Positions 33,535-42,551 of a stretch of 64,000 bases of DNA are shown one piece after another (within the stretch, counting starts at the first letter, position 1; every line of letters starts with the position of its first letter). A model generated the notes under the pieces. That model made no database searches. It was not told where the DNA came from and saw only the letters and a program-made list of their open reading frames with translations. This DNA is from JABDCI01 sp964475835 (lineage in GTDB: Bacteria > Verrucomicrobiota > Verrucomicrobiia > JABWAM01), in assembly GCA_964475835.1 (NCBI GenBank), contig CAYYYL010000008.1, positions 1 to 64,000 of the forward strand, written 5' to 3'. The position numbers were made by a program, and so were the translations under genes.

Positions 33535-33999
33535 ATGAAACTGCGAGGATGGTTATTGCTTTTTATTCTTAGCACGTTTTGTTCCCTCGTCGCCGCTATT
33601 CTTGCAGCTCCACTCGATCTTGACGGCGACGGTCATTCGGACATCTTCTGGCAAAATCGATCCACGGGTGAGCGCGCCGTCTGGATCATGAACGGAACGA
33701 CGCCGACCAATACAATCGCCCTGCCCACCATCCCTCCGGAATGGCAAATAGCCTCTATCTCGGATTTCAATGGTGATGGAAAGCCAGATTTCATTTGGCA
33801 AAACCTCATCACCGGAGATCGAGTGATCGGTCTCATGAATGGCGCGACCGTTCTCAACTATGTGGCTCTTGCCAATACCACCAACCTTTTCCAAATCGCA
33901 ACTGCTGCCGACTTTTCGAGTGATGGCAAAAGTGACGTGATGCTCCAAAACGAGGAAACTGGCGAACGAATCCTAGCCCTGCTCAATGGCACCACGTGA
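33535..33999 (+). CDS. short secreted FG-GAP/VCBS repeat protein
   Basis: A 154-residue protein with an N-terminal signal peptide (LLLFILSTFCSLVAAILA). Three FG-GAP repeats follow, each with a calcium-type loop: DLDGDGHSDIFWQN, DFNGDGKPDFIWQN and DFSSDGKSDVMLQN. Each is followed by a TGER/TGDR and an LMNGT or LLNGT element. FG-GAP proteins usually carry more repeats; this one stops right after the third NGT, so it may be a truncated beta-propeller. The third loop has lost one acidic residue. Function unknown; extracellular binding is likely. Confidence 0.75.
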   Translation: MKLRGWLLLFILSTFCSLVAAILAAPLDLDGDGHSDIFWQNRSTGERAVWIMNGTTPTNTIALPTIPPEWQIASISDFNGDGKPDFIWQNLITGDRVIGLMNGATVLNYVALANTTNLFQIATAADFSSDGKSDVMLQNEETGERILALLNGTT

Positions 34000-34066
34000 C
34001 GTCCTCCCGAAAAACTGGACCGAATTTTGATTATTGATAACTGTCTCAAGGTGGATTGACTGAAGC

Positions 34067-34842
34067 CTATCCTTGGGATTGGCCCTTCTGGAGAGCCGTC
34101 TTCAACCAGTCTGCCAGCACCTCGTTTCCGTGTTCGTTCCAATGGCCGTCGCGCACCCAATAGAGAATCTCACCGCGTTGTTGGGCTTTTCGAAAGGCAT
34201 CGGTGGGATCCAGTAATAGCACATGATGCGTGCGAGCCCATGTTTCCAAGGCTTCCCGAAAATTCTCCGCCGGTTGGGTCCCAAACAGTTCCGGCCGGGC
34301 CTTCCGGCATTCCTCTTCAATAAGTAAAAGTTGCGGAGTCATATAGACCAGGTTCATCGGGATGCCCCGGGTTTGTAACAACTCCCAAGCCTGGTTCAAC
34401 CCTGACTCCGTCAGGGCCCAGTCCTGCCTGGACTGATTCGAATTCGCTTCTCCATACATACGCACGGAATACCAATGGGATACCACGGCTTTCGCAAGGG
34501 TGGGATATCCGCTGGGATTCCCGGCGTGTTTCAATTCATCTTGATAGGTCCCTAAAAAGGGCGGGTCCTCGGGGATGGATGGCGGGCCCGCAGGGAATGT
34601 CGCATCCAATAGTAAAGGGGAAGATGTCGCTGAAGCCATGCACTCCAGGTTTGAAGGATGGTGCGGGCCTGAAGCTGCTCTTTCTCCGCAAGAAAGCGTC
34701 GGTCGTCACTCGGATCGTTGGGATAAAAGGCCCACAACACGTTCCCGGGGCGCATCCGCTTCCCTTCCAGTGCTTCCTTCAAACGCGAAAGATGTTGCAG
34801 GGTTCCCTGCCCTTCTCCACCCAAATTGTAGATGCGTCTCAT
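34067..34842 (-). pseudogene. decayed SGNH/GDSL-like hydrolase
   Basis: Two overlapping frames form one broken protein. The 5' piece (34552-34842) has the block YNLGGEGQGTLQHLSRLKEA and VLWAFYPNDPSDD, typical SGNH blocks II and III. The 3' piece (34067-34639, other frame) has the block V motif DGHWNEHGNEVLADWL with the catalytic Asp-His. A single frame change near 34570-34600 would join them. The N-terminal block with the nucleophilic Ser is absent because the gene begins at a short start immediately before the oppositely oriented sugar isomerase gene. The intact ancestor probably acetylated or deacetylated a glycan, in line with the adjacent glycosylation genes. Confidence 0.7.
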
Positions 34843-34905
34843 GGGATGGAAAGTCCTCTTGCCTTGCAGATTTCAATGAAGCATGACAAGGAGATTGAAT
34901 CCATC

Positions 34906-35652
34906 ATGAATCCCATTGGCATTCTGCAGGGGCACCTGTTGTCGTCGGTCCGCGGATCCGCAACCCCCGGTTCAGCATCCGACTGGGGGGACGAATTCCA
35001 GGCTGCGAAAATGGCAGGGGTCGACTTCATCGAATGGATTTACGACGACAACCATCTGCTCGATTCCGATGACGGGGTGGTGGCGATTCGCAACGCCATC
35101 CAGAAACACGGGGTTCCCATTCGTTCCGTGCGTGCGAATTATTTCATCACCCATCCTCTCGTTCTCCCGGACGGACAATGTCCCCCATCCGCACGCGAGC
35201 GCCTGGAGTGGCTGCTCAAACGGGTCTCCCCCCTTTCTGTCGCCCACATCGTCCTTCCCTTTCTCGAATCGGCCTCCGTGTCGCGCTTGATTCAGTTCGA
35301 ATCCCTCACGTTCCTCATGCAGCGGCTTGCACCGATCGCTGAAGCCGCAGGTGTGGCACTGCATCTGAAAACCGACCTTCCGCCATCCCAGGTGGCGGAA
35401 CTGGTCCATGTCGTTCAACATCCCTCGGTGCAAATCACCTATGATCCGGCAGGGAGCGCATCCCTTGGATACGATCCCACTGTAGAAATCAGCACGTACG
35501 GTCCATCCGTGGGGAGCGTGCATCTCACCCATCAGGCTGAGAACCTCCCCTTCCCTCTTCAAATTCTTCAAAAAACGGGCTACCTTGGTCCGTTTACCCT
35601 GGAATCCGTGGAGGAACATCCCATGGTGAAGAAATGGTTAAAACGGGAATAG
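34906..35652 (+). CDS. sugar phosphate isomerase/epimerase-like TIM-barrel protein
   Basis: A 248-residue protein of the AP endonuclease family 2 (xylose isomerase-like) superfamily. The start gives MNPIGILQGHLL, close to the conserved N-terminus of TIM-barrel sugar isomerases in surface-polysaccharide clusters; ATG 34876 is an alternative. Recognisable parts: GVDFIEWIYDD (substrate Glu), HIVLPFLESASV, ALHLKTDLPPSQV and VHLTHQAENLPFP near the end. The substrate cannot be named. It begins a plus-strand run with an oxidoreductase and glycosyltransferases, so a role in making a glycan precursor is likely. Confidence 0.75.
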   Translation: MNPIGILQGHLLSSVRGSATPGSASDWGDEFQAAKMAGVDFIEWIYDDNHLLDSDDGVVAIRNAIQKHGVPIRSVRANYFITHPLVLPDGQCPPSARERLEWLLKRVSPLSVAHIVLPFLESASVSRLIQFESLTFLMQRLAPIAEAAGVALHLKTDLPPSQVAELVHVVQHPSVQITYDPAGSASLGYDPTVEISTYGPSVGSVHLTHQAENLPFPLQILQKTGYLGPFTLESVEEHPMVKKWLKRE

Positions 35653-35777
35653 AGACTTCATTGCCTTTTTTTAAAACATGATTCAATAGTTGGAGGGTGA
35701 TGGCCTTGGCATCCATCGCCCCTTGCACCCACTTGAGGGAATATGATTTCTCCAAGACAAGACATGATCCAAACTCC

Positions 35778-36746
35778 ATGAACATCCTTCTAATTGGTGC
35801 GGGGAGAATGGGTATTCGACACCTGCGGGGAACGATGGGGCTCAACGCCTCCGTCACAGTGGTGGATCCCCGGCCTGAAGCCATTGCGGAAGCCACAAAG
35901 GTTCATCGCGAATCCGGAGCATCCTCCTCCATCCGGGGTTTCCCCCATATCTCCGCCGTGTTGGAAAAGACCTTCGACGCCGCCATCCTTTCATCCACCG
36001 CGCAAGGGCGTCTCGAAATCTTTCAGGCCGTGATGGCGAAGCGGATTCCGCATATTCTTGTCGAAAAGCCCGTCGAACAATCCCGAGCGCGATTTCGGGA
36101 GTTTCTGAATGCAGCCGCCACAGGCGGAACCACGGTGCGATGCGACTTTTACCGAAGAACCCTCCCTTTTTACGACCGGTTTCGGAATCTCAACCAACCC
36201 TTCGCCCTGAGCGTGACGGGTGGTGCTTTTGGGCTGGGCTGCAATGGAATCCACTGGATCGATTTCGCGGCCCATCTCTCCCGCAGCCGAAAGGGGCGTC
36301 TGTTATTTGGTCGAATTGACGAAACGCTTATTGAAAGCGGCCGCGGCCCCCTGTTTGGGGATCTTGGCGGACATGGAGTCTTCGAATTCGAAAATGGTTC
36401 CCGGCTCGATCTACAAAGTATCGCTCAGAGCTCCGCACCCGTGGTGGCCACGCTTACGTTTCCCGGAATGCAGATCGTGGTCGATCAAGACCAGGATCTT
36501 GCGATCATTCACGAGCGTCAACCCTCCTCCAACATGCCCAATTATCGGTATGGTGCCGACTACACGCGTACCGAGCAGTTGGGTGTGGAATCAGCGGATC
36601 ACTCCAAGGTCACCCAGGAATGGCTTCAGTCGATTCAAAGCGGGTCCGAGTGCAGACTTCCTCTCTTGAGTGATGCGGCCATGAGCCATGAACTTCTCTT
36701 CGATCTGCTGGAATCCGGGGGTGGAAAGCATTTCCCGATCACTTAA
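35778..36746 (+). CDS. Gfo/Idh/MocA family oxidoreductase
   Basis: A 322-residue NAD(P)-dependent sugar dehydrogenase-like protein. The start at 35778 gives MNILLIGAGRMGIRHLRG, the Rossmann dinucleotide site (GAGRMG). The family EKP motif is present in HILVEKPVEQS (about residue 102), followed by the alpha/beta domain. These enzymes oxidise or reduce nucleotide-sugars and related compounds. It lies between the sugar isomerase-like gene and glycosyltransferases, in a glycan locus. The specific reaction is unknown. Confidence 0.82.
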   Translation: MNILLIGAGRMGIRHLRGTMGLNASVTVVDPRPEAIAEATKVHRESGASSSIRGFPHISAVLEKTFDAAILSSTAQGRLEIFQAVMAKRIPHILVEKPVEQSRARFREFLNAAATGGTTVRCDFYRRTLPFYDRFRNLNQPFALSVTGGAFGLGCNGIHWIDFAAHLSRSRKGRLLFGRIDETLIESGRGPLFGDLGGHGVFEFENGSRLDLQSIAQSSAPVVATLTFPGMQIVVDQDQDLAIIHERQPSSNMPNYRYGADYTRTEQLGVESADHSKVTQEWLQSIQSGSECRLPLLSDAAMSHELLFDLLESGGGKHFPIT

Positions 36747-36751
36747 AGTCA

Positions 36752-36772
36752 CTCCGGTGTGCGGAGATTTTT
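36752..36772 (+). terminator. weak rho-independent-type terminator
   Basis: CTCCG (36752-36756) and CGGAG (36762-36766) form a 5-bp stem with a 5-base loop, followed by ATTTTT. It lies eight bases after the oxidoreductase stop. The stem is short. The remaining gap to 36920 has no gene and no motif I can name. Confidence 0.4.
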
Positions 36773-36920
36773 GCCACAGCCCCAACGAGACATGGAGTGG
36801 ATGCACGTTTAGGTCTTTGCGTCCAGGAACAGGATTTCCCGGTTATCTTCTACAAACGAATCCACGCAATTATCTGGAAGAAACCCAAAACTTCCGTCAT
36901 TTTCGGCCGAGAATCACGGT

Positions 36921-38015
36921 ATGATCAACTTTTTCGCACCCATCAACGATCTGGGTTACGGCGTTTTCAGCCATAATCTCATCCGGGCTTTCGATGAACA
37001 TGTGCGAAAGGACGTGGCTCTTTTTCCCATGCCACTGACCCCCGATTTCAGCGATGCGACCATTGAGCGATGGATCGAAAACGGAAAACAATTCCGTCGG
37101 AGTGATCCCTCGATCATGATTTTTCAGGGGCCATGGCTCAATCGATTCTGCGGATCCCCCATGATCGGCCTCCCCATCTTTGAACTCGACGAGGTCCCCG
37201 AATACGACCTGCAACTTTTCAAAACCTTGGATGCCATGTTTCAGCCCAGTGAATGGGGAAAGAAAATCCTTCAACAGCACGGGGTCGAAAAAGTGCATGT
37301 GGTTCCCGGAGGGTTTGATCCCGCCATCTACTATCCCGAGATGAAACTGGATCAAAAAATGGCACGCATCCAGAGGCAGGGAATCTCATTTGTTCATGTC
37401 GGCAAATGGGAGCCCCGCAAAAGTTCAGAGGAAATCCTTCGATGCTTCATCCGGGCGACAGCCGCCCCGGACGTCCGGGCCAATCTTCTGTTCCATGTCT
37501 GCAATCCCTTCGATCCAAAATGGTTTGAGCCCATTCAACGTCTTCTCATTCAGCAAGGCTTCACCCAGTCGGACATGCATTTCATCCGTGGGGAAACTCG
37601 GATCCTGGTTCCGCAGGAGCGCTTCAAGGCCGACACACGCAAACTTTATCAGATGGCGGAATTTGGCATCTGGGCAAGCAAGGCCGAGGGTTGGAACCTT
37701 CCCCTCCTCGAGTGTCTTGCATGCGGCATCCCCTGCCTCACGACACGCAACACCGCCCACGCGGACTACCTCAGCCCCGAAATTTATCCCACGGAATTGA
37801 TTCTTTCCACAAACAAAACCGAACCCACACGCGAGGGTGGTGTCTGGTGGAGGATCGATGAAGCGGAGCTCACCCGGAAGATTCAAGACATCCTTGCCGA
37901 TCCACTCAAACACCTGCTCCTCGAACCCGCCTGCACGGCTTCCGTGAAGGATTTCTCATGGAAAAATGCGGCGTTTCGCCTCAGGGATGCCCTGGCAGCC
38001 GTGGGTGTCTTGTGA
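36921..38015 (+). CDS. glycosyltransferase, GT4-like
   Basis: A 364-residue GT-B-type glycosyltransferase. It starts MINFFAPINDLGYGVFS and the C-terminal donor-binding half contains FVHVGKWEPRKSSEEILRCF and the E-x7-E-like GIWASKAEGWNLPLLECLACGIP. The N-terminal half has PIFELDEVPE. This is the group 1 glycosyltransferase pattern; donor and acceptor are unknown. It belongs to the glycosylation gene cluster upstream of the flagellar genes. Confidence 0.8.
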   Translation: MINFFAPINDLGYGVFSHNLIRAFDEHVRKDVALFPMPLTPDFSDATIERWIENGKQFRRSDPSIMIFQGPWLNRFCGSPMIGLPIFELDEVPEYDLQLFKTLDAMFQPSEWGKKILQQHGVEKVHVVPGGFDPAIYYPEMKLDQKMARIQRQGISFVHVGKWEPRKSSEEILRCFIRATAAPDVRANLLFHVCNPFDPKWFEPIQRLLIQQGFTQSDMHFIRGETRILVPQERFKADTRKLYQMAEFGIWASKAEGWNLPLLECLACGIPCLTTRNTAHADYLSPEIYPTELILSTNKTEPTREGGVWWRIDEAELTRKIQDILADPLKHLLLEPACTASVKDFSWKNAAFRLRDALAAVGVL

Positions 38016-38068
38016 TGAGGGATGCCCATGGAGGGATTTGCGCCACAGAATTAAAACATTTCGATGTC

Positions 38069-38102
38069 ATGGGAGGGCGCCTCCCCGTCGTCGTCCTCCC
38101 AT
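38069..38102. repeat. GGAGGGCG-type hairpin repeat
   Basis: ATGGGAGG (38069-38076) and CCTCCCAT (38095-38102) are exact 8-bp arms around GCGCCTCCCCGTCGTCGT. The core resembles the 20-mer at 20319 and 26759 with changes. It lies in the 128-bp gap between two glycosyltransferase-type genes, about 42 bp before the next start. Confidence 0.6.
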
Positions 38103-38143
38103 AGCCGGAAAAAGCATATTTCATTCATTGATAGCCCTTCCTC

Positions 38144-38986
38144 ATGGAATCCGCTTCCAGTCATCCTTACTCGCCGCTCAAGCGTAAGCTTTCCCCACTT
38201 CTCGAAAAATCCCTCTCCCGCAAGCCCGAGAGCCAACACCTGATTTCGATCTATTACAGCCAGAAACCCGATCCTTACGAGGACGAGCTCTCCTTCCATC
38301 TATTCAGGAAACATGCGGATTTTCACTATCCCGCAATCTATTTTCATCCCGAATCAAGTCCTGTTCAACCCGCCTTCCTGGAACGGTTTGATGTACGGGG
38401 GTTTCCCCTGCCCGACATCTGCTTCGCCTCCAAGGTGGCGTACAGTCACTTCATCACATCGCCCAAATTTTACGAGATTTTGAAAACCGTCGCTCCCGCA
38501 GCGGAATTCTACCTCATTTTTCAAATCGATTCTTTTTTGATCCAGACCGGTCTGGAAACCTTTATGAAGGAGCCCTTCGACTACTATGGAGCCGTCTGGG
38601 AGAAGGGACTCCTGCCGGGCGGATGGTGCGGGCCTAGGGATCCTGCCCAGGAGGTGATCGATCCCGGGTTGCGCGCAAGCATGAAACCGTTGCATGTGGG
38701 GAATGGAGGATTCTCACTTCGACGAATTGCTCCTTGTTTCGAGGTGGCCAAAAAATACAATATCGCCCAGTTATCGTACATGCAGGAAGACGCCTTTTAT
38801 TGCAATTTCGGCCAGCTCACAGGTTTGCGTTTCGCGCCTGAGATGCTTGCACGGCGTTTTGCATGGGAGGACGCCCCCTCCGTCAAAACCTACATTCAGG
38901 AGATGGGCATTCCCCAGCCTTTGGGAATCCACAACCTGCCCGTTGAGATGGCGGAGCTGCTATTGCGGAAGGCGGTCGGTCCATGA
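38144..38986 (+). CDS. DUF5672 family protein, glycosyltransferase-like
   Basis: A 280-residue protein. The block FYLIFQIDSFLIQTGLETFM, then FDYYGAVW, followed by HVGNGGFSLRRI and QEDAFYC, is the DUF5672 pattern, found in glycosyltransferase clusters and resembling GT-A-type donor sites (the D in QIDSF and the D in QEDAF may act at the metal site). The substrate is unknown. Its stop overlaps the start of the next gene (ATGA at 38983-38986), so it is co-translated with the first CgeB-like enzyme. Confidence 0.78.
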   Translation: MESASSHPYSPLKRKLSPLLEKSLSRKPESQHLISIYYSQKPDPYEDELSFHLFRKHADFHYPAIYFHPESSPVQPAFLERFDVRGFPLPDICFASKVAYSHFITSPKFYEILKTVAPAAEFYLIFQIDSFLIQTGLETFMKEPFDYYGAVWEKGLLPGGWCGPRDPAQEVIDPGLRASMKPLHVGNGGFSLRRIAPCFEVAKKYNIAQLSYMQEDAFYCNFGQLTGLRFAPEMLARRFAWEDAPSVKTYIQEMGIPQPLGIHNLPVEMAELLLRKAVGP

Positions 38987-40275
38987 GAACCTTCGTCGTC
39001 CTGCGCCCCCTCGAAGGCGTCGAAACCATGGCCCAGAGCCAGTGGACGCAAACCCTTCAAAAGCATGGGCACACGGTTCACATCCACAATCTGAGGATGA
39101 AGAACGTGGATCCCTATGGGAACCTGAACAAACTGGTGGCCGAGGTGCTCGATCACCGTCCCGAAATGATTTTCATGGAAGGAGGCGGGGGGTTTAACCT
39201 CCCGGACTTCTTTCATCACCGTCAGATTCAAAACGTTCCCGTGGTGGTCTTCTGGTACGATGCTCCGATTCGATCCTACAGTTGCTTCGTAACCCAACCG
39301 GGTTATGTCAGTGCCCTGAAATTACCGAACATCACCCACTTCGTCTGGGATGGCTTCTGGCGCAAGTGGTTTGAGGAACAGGTGGGGGTGAAATCCCACC
39401 CCATTCACCTCGCGGCGGATCCCGCTGACTTCCATCCCCTGCCCCGCCAGACGGAATACCCGGATCACGCGGTGTTTGTGGGAACGCTTGTCAGTGAAAA
39501 GCATGTGGAACAGGAGAAGAAAAAACTCCCGCTCATCGCCCAGCACGTGGCGAGGGAATTTGCGGCACGTGTCGATGACGCCATGTACGGACAGAACCCG
39601 TATCAAATTCTCAGCGATATTCTCACCGCACTTCCCACCAAGATGGTCTCCGCGCTCGAGGTGCTGAGTCAGAACAATACGGATGTCGTCTATCGACTCA
39701 ACGTATTCGTCTGGATGATTGGGAAAAATGAAGTGCGGAAGCGCATCCTCCGGGAAGCGGTCAAGGTCGCCCCCCTTCTGATTCTTAGTGGTAATTTTGA
39801 AGAAACCCATGCTTGCGAGGAGGAACTGCGACAGGTCCTTGGTGCCACGGGGGACCGCCTTGTCGTGAAGGACACCAGGGACTGCCATGTCGCGGATTTG
39901 AAAAACCTTTATTCCTTCGGTCGCGTACATTTGCAGGCGACGGATCCCCAGTCGATCCAGGGAGGCATTCCGTTCCGGGTCTTCCAGACCACCGCCTGTC
40001 GCCGTCCACTCCTGACGGATAAAAAGCCGGAACTCGGCGAATGCTACACCTTCGACAAAGAGCTTCTCACCTACAACTCCGAGGTCGATTTTGCGGAGTC
40101 CCTCGAAACAGCCATGAAACAACCGGATTTATTGGAGACCCTGGCCGAAGCCGGCTACCAGCGTTTTCTCCAGGAGCACACCTGGACTCATCGCTACGAA
40201 CAAGTGATGTCACGGGTTCAGCAAAACAGTCGACCCGTTCTGAGCTCCGCAGCATCCGGCAAACATGAGGAATGA
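38983..40275 (+). CDS. CgeB-like glycosyltransferase, paralogue 1
   Basis: A 430-residue GT-B enzyme of the CgeB-like (Glyco_trans_1_2) type. Family marks, shared with paralogues at 40314, 43675 and 48083: VWDGFWRKWF and HPIHLAADPADF near residues 120-145, VFVGTLVSEK, a middle helical region ending WMIGKNEVRKRILREA, and the donor-binding LQATDPQSIQGGIPFRVFQ followed by TTACRRPLLTDKKPEL. CgeB-like proteins modify spore or flagellar surfaces in other bacteria. Here four copies surround flagellin and hook-associated genes. Overlaps the preceding gene by four bases. Confidence 0.82.
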   Translation: MRTFVVLRPLEGVETMAQSQWTQTLQKHGHTVHIHNLRMKNVDPYGNLNKLVAEVLDHRPEMIFMEGGGGFNLPDFFHHRQIQNVPVVVFWYDAPIRSYSCFVTQPGYVSALKLPNITHFVWDGFWRKWFEEQVGVKSHPIHLAADPADFHPLPRQTEYPDHAVFVGTLVSEKHVEQEKKKLPLIAQHVAREFAARVDDAMYGQNPYQILSDILTALPTKMVSALEVLSQNNTDVVYRLNVFVWMIGKNEVRKRILREAVKVAPLLILSGNFEETHACEEELRQVLGATGDRLVVKDTRDCHVADLKNLYSFGRVHLQATDPQSIQGGIPFRVFQTTACRRPLLTDKKPELGECYTFDKELLTYNSEVDFAESLETAMKQPDLLETLAEAGYQRFLQEHTWTHRYEQVMSRVQQNSRPVLSSAASGKHEE

Positions 40276-40313
40276 CCTCACGGATGGATCTGTCCGATCA
40301 TTGAGATTCCCCC

Positions 40314-41567
40314 ATGCCGCGCATCTGCATCATCGACGATCGTGAGGACCTTCCGGCCCCCCCCTTCCTGCAGGACGCGTTCGAAGAACTGGGGCATTCC
40401 ACATGCACGATTTTTGTTCATGGTCGAAATCCTGTCGAGCTCAGAAATCTTTTGGAAAAGGTTGAGGTGGATCTGTTCGTCGCGATTCAAACCGTGGGAT
40501 TTCTTGCTGGGCAAGCCCTGTCATCCCCCGCTTTCGCGTCCAAGAAAATCGCGGTCCTTTTCTACGATGATCCCATTTCCACCGTTCAGCTTTTTGGAAA
40601 GCGGCATCCCTTTTTCACTTCCTCAAAAAATGTATTCTTTTTTGTGTGGGATGGATATTGGCTCCGGGAATTACAGAGGGATACAGGGGTCCCCTGTTTT
40701 CCTACCCATCTTGCCGCAGAGACGAAACATTTTTCGCCGGGCAGACAGGATTTGATTCCCCAGGTGCGGAACAGTGTGGTGTTCCTTGGAAATATTCCCA
40801 GTGAAACGGCGCTCCATAAACTGGAGTCTGAGCTGGCCTCGCCCTGGCAGAAAGTCGCCCTCGAAGTAAAATCACTAATCGCCCGCGGCCCCTATGCCCT
40901 CAATCCCTTTGCAACTCTTGAGACCTGCCTTCGCAGCCTTTTCCCCGAGGAAGCAGGTCAAATTCACGATGATATGGGGCGATACATGGAGTCGACTCCG
41001 GATTTTTCCAAACCCCTTGCCCCCCACGTACAGCTTCGGCGTCTCGTTTGGCAGTACGGGAAGCGGGAAACCCGTCTCCGGGCCCTTCGCGCGGCTGCGC
41101 AATCGGTGCCGCTTTCTATTCTCAGCAACCTGAAGGACGTCATGTCGGCCGGAGAGGACGAACTGCGGGCGGCTCTGAACTCCAGAGGACAAAACTCCCT
41201 TCTCTTCGTGGACACGTCCCAGGCGTCCTACTATCAACTGGCACATCTTTACCAGGCGGGACGATTTCATTTACAAAGCACGGACCCCCAATCCGTCGAG
41301 GGTGGCATTCCCTATCGCGTCTTTCAAAGCGCCGCCTGTGCGACGCCTCTTGTCTCGGATTCAAAGAAGGAATTGCGCGAGTGTTTCGAATCCGAAAAGG
41401 AGATGAGTTTTTACAACACCGATGCCGATCTTCCCGCCATTCTCCAAAAGGCATGGAATGAACCGGACCGTCTCCGATCCATGGGAGAAGCCGCCCATCA
41501 ACGTTTTCTCCGCGAGCATACGTGGACACATCGCATGCGCCATCTTCTTCGATGTTTATCGGAATAA
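40314..41567 (+). CDS. CgeB-like glycosyltransferase, paralogue 2
   Basis: A 417-residue paralogue of the gene before it. Shared motifs: FVWDGYWLREL, THLAAETKHF, VVFLGNIPSE, WQYGKRETRLRALRAA and LQSTDPQSVEGGIPYRVFQ. It lacks the DPxDF acid pair of paralogue 1 (ETKHF). It starts 38 bp after paralogue 1. Its TAA stop is followed at once by the stop codon of the minus-strand glycosyltransferase, with no base between. Confidence 0.82.
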   Translation: MPRICIIDDREDLPAPPFLQDAFEELGHSTCTIFVHGRNPVELRNLLEKVEVDLFVAIQTVGFLAGQALSSPAFASKKIAVLFYDDPISTVQLFGKRHPFFTSSKNVFFFVWDGYWLRELQRDTGVPCFPTHLAAETKHFSPGRQDLIPQVRNSVVFLGNIPSETALHKLESELASPWQKVALEVKSLIARGPYALNPFATLETCLRSLFPEEAGQIHDDMGRYMESTPDFSKPLAPHVQLRRLVWQYGKRETRLRALRAAAQSVPLSILSNLKDVMSAGEDELRAALNSRGQNSLLFVDTSQASYYQLAHLYQAGRFHLQSTDPQSVEGGIPYRVFQSAACATPLVSDSKKELRECFESEKEMSFYNTDADLPAILQKAWNEPDRLRSMGEAAHQRFLREHTWTHRMRHLLRCLSE

Positions 41568-42551
41568 TCAGGAAACAGGAGCGGATGCCTTTTTCAGACG
41601 CCCCGGCATCGACTGCCAGTAGGAGACAATGTCTGACTCTTCGCGCTGCCGTGAATATTCTTTCAGGATAAATTGGGACGCCTGACGTCCCTTTGCACGA
41701 AAAGCCTCCGGGTTCGTCCGCTCCTCATCGATCGCCTGTTCCACGGCCAGGGTAAACGAAAGGATGTCCCCATGGTCCACAGGGGATGAAAACTCCGGGC
41801 GGAAAAACTCACGCCCCCCCATGCCGTGATACCCCACAGCCACACAGCCGCACGCCATCGCCTCGGCGGGTGGAAGGCCGAATCCTTCGGGATGTCCGAA
41901 GCTCAGAAAGATCATCGATTCATGCAGAACCGCAGCGACCTCCTTTTCGCTTTTACCCTCGATGGGCACAAATTCCCAATCCGCAAGCTTTCCGCGAAAT
42001 TTCAGCATGTTGATCACCTGCCGGGCATCGTGCTCATTTTTTCTCGGCATGAAGGCGATCCTTCTTTTTTTGGCATCGGAAAACTGAAACAGCGTTTCAT
42101 CAATTCCATAGTGGATGCGCTGCACATCGATATCGGGAAACGCCGCTTTCAAATAGTTTTGGCTATCTTCCGACACCGTCAAAACCCCGACCACATCCGC
42201 GCTGCGATAGGGTGTGACGAGATCCGCCTTGTCGAACGAATATTGCATGAAGGTGTAGTACCCGTTCTGGTTAAAAATCACCTTGGGAAGCCCGGGACAG
42301 ATCTCGGCGATGCCTGGACCATATACCTCGGGAACTACCAGCACCGTGTCCTGCCCCTGCAACGCGCTGCGGTCGTCATTGATATAGGAAACCGGCGTCT
42401 CATTTTCAAACCAGGTGCAGCGAAACCCCTTCGTGGCATGGACAATCTCGGCGTGAAATCCGTTTCGATTCAACAGATCCACATGCCGGTAAAGTTTGCG
42501 GATCCCCCCGTAGGGACGGTTTTCATCGAGACAGAGAACGAGAACATTCAT
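41568..42551 (-). CDS. glycosyltransferase, GT4-like
   Basis: A 327-residue GT-B glycosyltransferase. The start at 42551 overlaps the stop of the gene upstream (ATGA) and gives MNVLVLCLDENRPYGGIRK, with the acceptor-side Gly-Gly. The donor site carries MIFLSFGHPEGFGLPPAEAMACGCVAVGY, cut here to its key EGFGLPPAEAMACG. It ends with RPEFSSPVDHGD and a C-terminal helix. Last gene of a minus-strand operon of three glycosyltransferases downstream of fliS. Confidence 0.82.
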   Translation of the reverse strand: MNVLVLCLDENRPYGGIRKLYRHVDLLNRNGFHAEIVHATKGFRCTWFENETPVSYINDDRSALQGQDTVLVVPEVYGPGIAEICPGLPKVIFNQNGYYTFMQYSFDKADLVTPYRSADVVGVLTVSEDSQNYLKAAFPDIDVQRIHYGIDETLFQFSDAKKRRIAFMPRKNEHDARQVINMLKFRGKLADWEFVPIEGKSEKEVAAVLHESMIFLSFGHPEGFGLPPAEAMACGCVAVGYHGMGGREFFRPEFSSPVDHGDILSFTLAVEQAIDEERTNPEAFRAKGRQASQFILKEYSRQREESDIVSYWQSMPGRLKKASAPVS

